From Gemmatimonadota bacterium (GTDB lineage Bacteria; Latescibacterota; UBA2968): 63,888 nt of DNA. Below, one piece after another: positions 60,693-63,888 of this stretch. The stretch covers positions 1 through 63,888 of the forward strand of contig VXRD01000010.1 in assembly GCA_009838845.1 (NCBI GenBank), read 5' to 3'. How positions within the stretch are numbered: the first letter of the stretch is position 1; every line of letters begins with the position of its first letter. The notes under the pieces were generated by a model. The model had not been told where the DNA came from. It ran no database searches and saw nothing but the letters and a program-made list of their open reading frames with translations. The position numbers and the translations under genes are program-made.

Positions 60693-61388
60693 ATGACTGA
60701 CTTAGAGAGACCTGAACCCGAAAAACGGGATGTAGTCTACACCCTGATAAAAGCAGTCATAGCTGGTGTCCCTGTTATCGGTGGAGCGGCTACCGAACTA
60801 ATCTCTATGGTAGCACTGCCTCTGGAGAAGCGACGCAATCAATGGCTTGATGATATTGCCAAAAGGCTCAAGTCACTGGAGGGGGTGGTTGATGAGTTCC
60901 GAATAGAGGATCTTTCACAAAACGAGACATTTATTACTGTTGTGATGCACGCAACTCAGGTTGCTATCCGCAATCATCAACAGGAAAAACTGGAAGCACT
61001 CCGCAATGCTGTATTGAATGCCGCGATGCCAGAAGCCCTGGAAGACGATAGACAATTAATGTTCCTCAATTTCATTGATGAACTTACATCCTGGCATTTG
61101 AGGGTGCTTCACTTCTTTGATGATCCTAAAATCTGGGGAAGCCAGCATAATATCAGTTACCCAAAATGGAATAGCGGTGGTCCAGATACTCTTCTGGAAT
61201 TCACGTTTGAGGAACTACGTGGACAGCGAGATTTCTACGATCAGGTTGTGAGGGACTTGCATTATAGAGGTTTGATGAACATCGATTCTCTTCACATTAC
61301 AATGACCGGTCAGGGGATGTTCGCTTCACGCACGACTGAAATGGCTAAGGGATTCCTTGCTTTTATCTCATCTCCTATACCAGAATGA
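60693..61388 (+). CDS. Uncharacterised protein with N-terminal hydrophobic helix
   Basis: 231 residues. One hydrophobic helix near residues 14-38 (VIAGVPVIGGAATELISMV), then helical cytoplasmic segments (RRNQWLDDIAKRLKSL, MHATQVAIRNHQQEKL). I recognise the general pattern from unannotated proteins next to nucleases but cannot name a family. The hydrophobic segment is suggestive of a membrane-acting effector, which is inference only. It follows the Mrr gene by 12 bases on the same strand and ends 43 bases from the convergent helicase gene. Confidence 0.65.
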   Translation: MTDLERPEPEKRDVVYTLIKAVIAGVPVIGGAATELISMVALPLEKRRNQWLDDIAKRLKSLEGVVDEFRIEDLSQNETFITVVMHATQVAIRNHQQEKLEALRNAVLNAAMPEALEDDRQLMFLNFIDELTSWHLRVLHFFDDPKIWGSQHNISYPKWNSGGPDTLLEFTFEELRGQRDFYDQVVRDLHYRGLMNIDSLHITMTGQGMFASRTTEMAKGFLAFISSPIPE

Positions 61389-61431
61389 TTTTGGGCTTAG
61401 GGAGTTAGGTACCCTTTTCCTACTACTCTTG

Positions 61432-63888
61432 TCACCTGGATTTTATCACTGCCACAGTGTATCCTCTAATGAATTGCTCCGGAGAAATGCCGATACTGGT
61501 CTGCAACTTTAAAATCTCTTTGGGTTGTTTCAGCAACGATGGATCGTTTACTAAATTTTGATAAAATTGTTCTAATCTGTTTAGTAATCGCTCCATCTTT
61601 TCAGATGTAATCACTCGGGTTCCTTCTGGAAATAGCACTTTTGGATCGGCAACTGAAATCTTGGCTATGATAATAGGAATAGAGTTTTGTCTTGTAGAAT
61701 AACTCTGTTTAAACCATTCCACGCTATGAAATAATTGTCCTGCATCTTTTTTGTGCAAAGATTTTTGGTTCCTATTCTTAGCTTCAATAACTAAACTCAT
61801 CTTAGGCCACAACCACAGATTATCAGGTCCTTCATTGAAATCTTCTTCAGGTCTGGAACCTTTTGCGCCCAAGAGTGCGGCCAACTCCATCAATGCCTTT
61901 TCAAAAATTCTCGGGCTTACTTCGTAAGATAATTGTGCACGCATTTCCTGTATTTTGGCGATAGCACCATTCGGATTTTCGAACTCTTTGAACCATTTTA
62001 CCATTTCAGTCTGTGTTTCAAATTTGCCTGGAAGTGATGGCCTACGGGTAACACCAGGAGGACATAATAGCGAGTTATTTTTTTTATTTGCTGCTCTCTG
62101 GACCTCCAGAGCTTCTCCTGGATCAACATTGTGCATATAATTCGCCACTTTCTGCAAATACCATCCAGCTTCTTTTACACTTAGATCGTTATCATCTATA
62201 GCTCTACGCAGAAGATCAACAGCATCCAATTCATTATTGGCCAAAGCCATATTAAAGGCTTGACGTTCAGCGTCTGCCATACTTAAATGTGCGCTATCCT
62301 TTTTTTTATTTTTTTCGCTCTCGATATTTTCTGCATAATACTGCTTCCATCCTTCATCTCTATTTAGACATTGGCCAATCATATCTATCAATAATTTATC
62401 TGGATCTTGTTCATCTTTGCGAGCGAGTTCTGCAAGATCCAGTGCCAGTTTCAATTGTGCTCGTGTATCTGGGTTCATCTCTTCAACAACTTCGTGCTTG
62501 GCAATAAAATTAGCAAGAACAGGTCCTGCAAGAATAATCACTGCATAATCTGCGTGCGAACGCACAGCCCTACCCATTCCCTGCTCAATGCGATAGATAA
62601 GCCTATTTCTGACACCACCAGGGATTGCCATTTGACTACTGTCATATTTGTCCGCAATACTTTCACCATAAGGCATTCCATCGATCACGAGTATGCGGCA
62701 AGCATTATCAGGAAGATCGACACCATCATATCGCTGAACAAAAACAATGATATTAGAGTCCGGGACGCCTCCACGTAATTTCTTAATTGCGTCTCCCACT
62801 TCACCTCCCAATACAACCTTTGCACCATATGGTTTCCAAAGTCTTGCATCGGCTTCATTGGATGCAAGAACAACAACCCGCTGTCTTTTTGATGCTCTCC
62901 TACAGAGATCCATAACCCAATACCGATCAAGATTGGGATCAAATAACGATGGTGCTAAAACCATCCGTTCACCAAGCCCTTTGTCGGATTTAGGTAGAAC
63001 CGGATTACTTGCTGCGGAATATTCACAGCTAAGTTCTCGTATAAGAACCGAGTCATCAGCAAGGGTTGCAGACATAAATAGACGATGTTCGGCCTCACTA
63101 TATGCAGCACTTTCGTGGATAGGAAGAACATCCGGTATAATTTCAATACCTGAACCCGATACAATGCATCGACACCAACGGAGAATATCACGGATGTGAG
63201 GCCAGATAAATGTAAGCGATTTTTCATCTAATTTGTCTGCAAGAATTTGCTGGATGTCATCCAAAAGTGGTTCCCAGATCCAGTAAGGAACTTCAATTGC
63301 CGCAAACGGATCATCCCTTCTTATATCAGTCCACAAACCCAGTTTGTATTTCCGGCACGGAGCATCTAAAAGTTCGAGTAGATTCTTGAGTACTTCACCT
63401 TCCAAAATCTGCAATTTGAATGCATCCCGAATTTCCTCAACCCCTGCGTGGGCATCATCTAGCACTATAGCATATGGTCTTAAATGCACATCGCGACGGT
63501 TGAAGGTCGTTTTCGCATTGAAAAGCTTGTCATAGGTACAGATTATTATTGCTCTTCCTCTGGTTCCCTCGAAATCTGGATGTGGTTCCCCTGCAGGATA
63601 GATCACTGATCTGATTCCAAGTTTCTGTGCCTCTTCGTGAACTTGCTCTACCAATTGAACTGTGGGACACAAGTAAACAACAGGCTTGCCTGATTTCTCC
63701 ATATGAGATTGGAGATAAAGCAGAGCCACCGCTGTTTTACCCGCTCCAGTGCTAACCTTTAATACCAAGTCTTTTTCGTCGCGCCGTCCGTTTATTGCTG
63801 ATAATACTTCCTTTTGAACGGGACGTAGATCAATGTGTGATCCATGACGGTCTAAATATTCAAATAATGCGAGTAGATTAGTAACATC
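61432..63888 (-). CDS. DEAD/DEAH-type helicase fused to PD-(D/E)xK nuclease (5' end off the window)
   Basis: The frame is open from base 63888 to 61432, 40 codons beyond the first possible start (TTG at 63768), so the N-terminus lies off the right edge. Helicase motifs in order: LRPVQKEVL (Q-motif-like), STGAGKT (Walker A), LDDAHAG (motif II, DDAH), SATLAD (motif III) and EQGMGRAVRS (motif VI). After a helical linker, GPDNLWLWPKMSLVIEAKNR carries the PD and E-x-K of a restriction-type nuclease. A helicase with a C-terminal nuclease is typical of phage-defence proteins. AT-rich relative to the bulk of the window; convergent with the Mrr operon. Confidence 0.82.
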   Translation of the reverse strand, partial: DVTNLLALFEYLDRHGSHIDLRPVQKEVLSAINGRRDEKDLVLKVSTGAGKTAVALLYLQSHMEKSGKPVVYLCPTVQLVEQVHEEAQKLGIRSVIYPAGEPHPDFEGTRGRAIIICTYDKLFNAKTTFNRRDVHLRPYAIVLDDAHAGVEEIRDAFKLQILEGEVLKNLLELLDAPCRKYKLGLWTDIRRDDPFAAIEVPYWIWEPLLDDIQQILADKLDEKSLTFIWPHIRDILRWCRCIVSGSGIEIIPDVLPIHESAAYSEAEHRLFMSATLADDSVLIRELSCEYSAASNPVLPKSDKGLGERMVLAPSLFDPNLDRYWVMDLCRRASKRQRVVVLASNEADARLWKPYGAKVVLGGEVGDAIKKLRGGVPDSNIIVFVQRYDGVDLPDNACRILVIDGMPYGESIADKYDSSQMAIPGGVRNRLIYRIEQGMGRAVRSHADYAVIILAGPVLANFIAKHEVVEEMNPDTRAQLKLALDLAELARKDEQDPDKLLIDMIGQCLNRDEGWKQYYAENIESEKNKKKDSAHLSMADAERQAFNMALANNELDAVDLLRRAIDDNDLSVKEAGWYLQKVANYMHNVDPGEALEVQRAANKKNNSLLCPPGVTRRPSLPGKFETQTEMVKWFKEFENPNGAIAKIQEMRAQLSYEVSPRIFEKALMELAALLGAKGSRPEEDFNEGPDNLWLWPKMSLVIEAKNRNQKSLHKKDAGQLFHSVEWFKQSYSTRQNSIPIIIAKISVADPKVLFPEGTRVITSEKMERLLNRLEQFYQNLVNDPSLLKQPKEILKLQTSIGISPEQFIRGYTVAVIKSR

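Noticed and set aside
1-63888. tRNA, rRNA or CRISPR array
   Set aside because: I saw no cloverleaf-like T-loop, no rRNA core sequence and no regularly spaced repeats of 25-40 bases.

Overview
The window reads as a bacterial chromosome segment (probably from a metagenome) from a Gram-negative, heterotrophic lineage. The mix of phytanoyl-CoA-dioxygenase (PhyH) proteins, sulfatases, DUF6785-type membrane proteins, a GWxTD/TPR protein, a PorV-like protein, a TonB receptor with a carboxypeptidase-regulatory domain and secreted lyases with dockerin-like EF-hand repeats is what I associate with Latescibacterota, Poribacteria and relatives, often marine or sponge-associated. That placement is inference; no rRNA, tRNA or universal marker lies in the window. 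Strong AGGAGG-type ribosome sites and TTGACA/TATAAT-like promoters support a bacterial origin.

Layout. (1) 1-5853, minus: three consecutive secreted polysaccharide-lyase-type proteins with N-terminal dockerin-like repeats, two of them PL6 paralogues sharing a 539-bp identical tract. (2) 5973-6298: a small antitoxin-like gene with its own promoter and a bidirectional terminator. (3) 6353-19271, minus: a long catabolic run. In transcription order it holds a glycoside-hydrolase-like protein, PhyH, a TPR/GWxTD protein, PhyH, aconitase X large and small subunits, a sulfatase, a degenerate amidohydrolase overlapping an intact one, a class-III aminotransferase and another PhyH. (4) 19361-24988: two sulfatases separated by a TnpB-only IS605-type element, then a zinc-independent alcohol dehydrogenase/quinone reductase. 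(5) 25068-36870, minus: two DUF6785-type membrane proteins flanking an outer-membrane set (PorV-like, a secreted protein with a C-terminal sorting-like domain, a TonB receptor, a small barrel). A 377-bp gap at 34502-34878 holds a candidate structured small RNA on the plus strand. (6) 36901-37983: a small AT-richer patch with a toxin-antitoxin-like pair and an unplaced ORF. (7) 38030-44236, minus: ceramidase-like protein, PhyH, third DUF6785 protein, Rieske ferredoxin, amidohydrolase. (8) 44407-46316, plus: Gfo/Idh/MocA oxidoreductase and sugar-isomerase-like TIM barrel, separated by an octamer inverted repeat. (9) 46334-47676, minus: a DUF488 protein and its frameshifted partner. (10) 47851-59615, plus: cupin, sulfatase, methylmalonate-semialdehyde dehydrogenase, ProA, M16 lipoprotein peptidase, MntA/HepT-like toxin-antitoxin pair, PurO-like IMP cyclohydrolase, LLM oxidoreductase and two haloacid-dehalogenase-type HAD proteins. 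(11) 59694-63888: an AT-richer putative defence patch with an Mrr-type nuclease carrying an N-terminal reader-like domain, a hydrophobic-segment protein and a convergent helicase-nuclease fusion cut by the right edge.

How the parts fit: the bulk of the window looks like scavenging of sulfated or uronate-rich polysaccharides and their small-molecule products. Exported lyases and sulfatases cut, the TonB/PorV outer-membrane set and the DUF6785 proteins may import, and dioxygenases, AcnX, amidohydrolases, dehydrogenases and an aminotransferase may process the products. The best candidates for undescribed biology are the AcnX/PhyH/sulfatase/paired-amidohydrolase operon, the right-end defence-like patch, and the structured transcript at 34631-34761.
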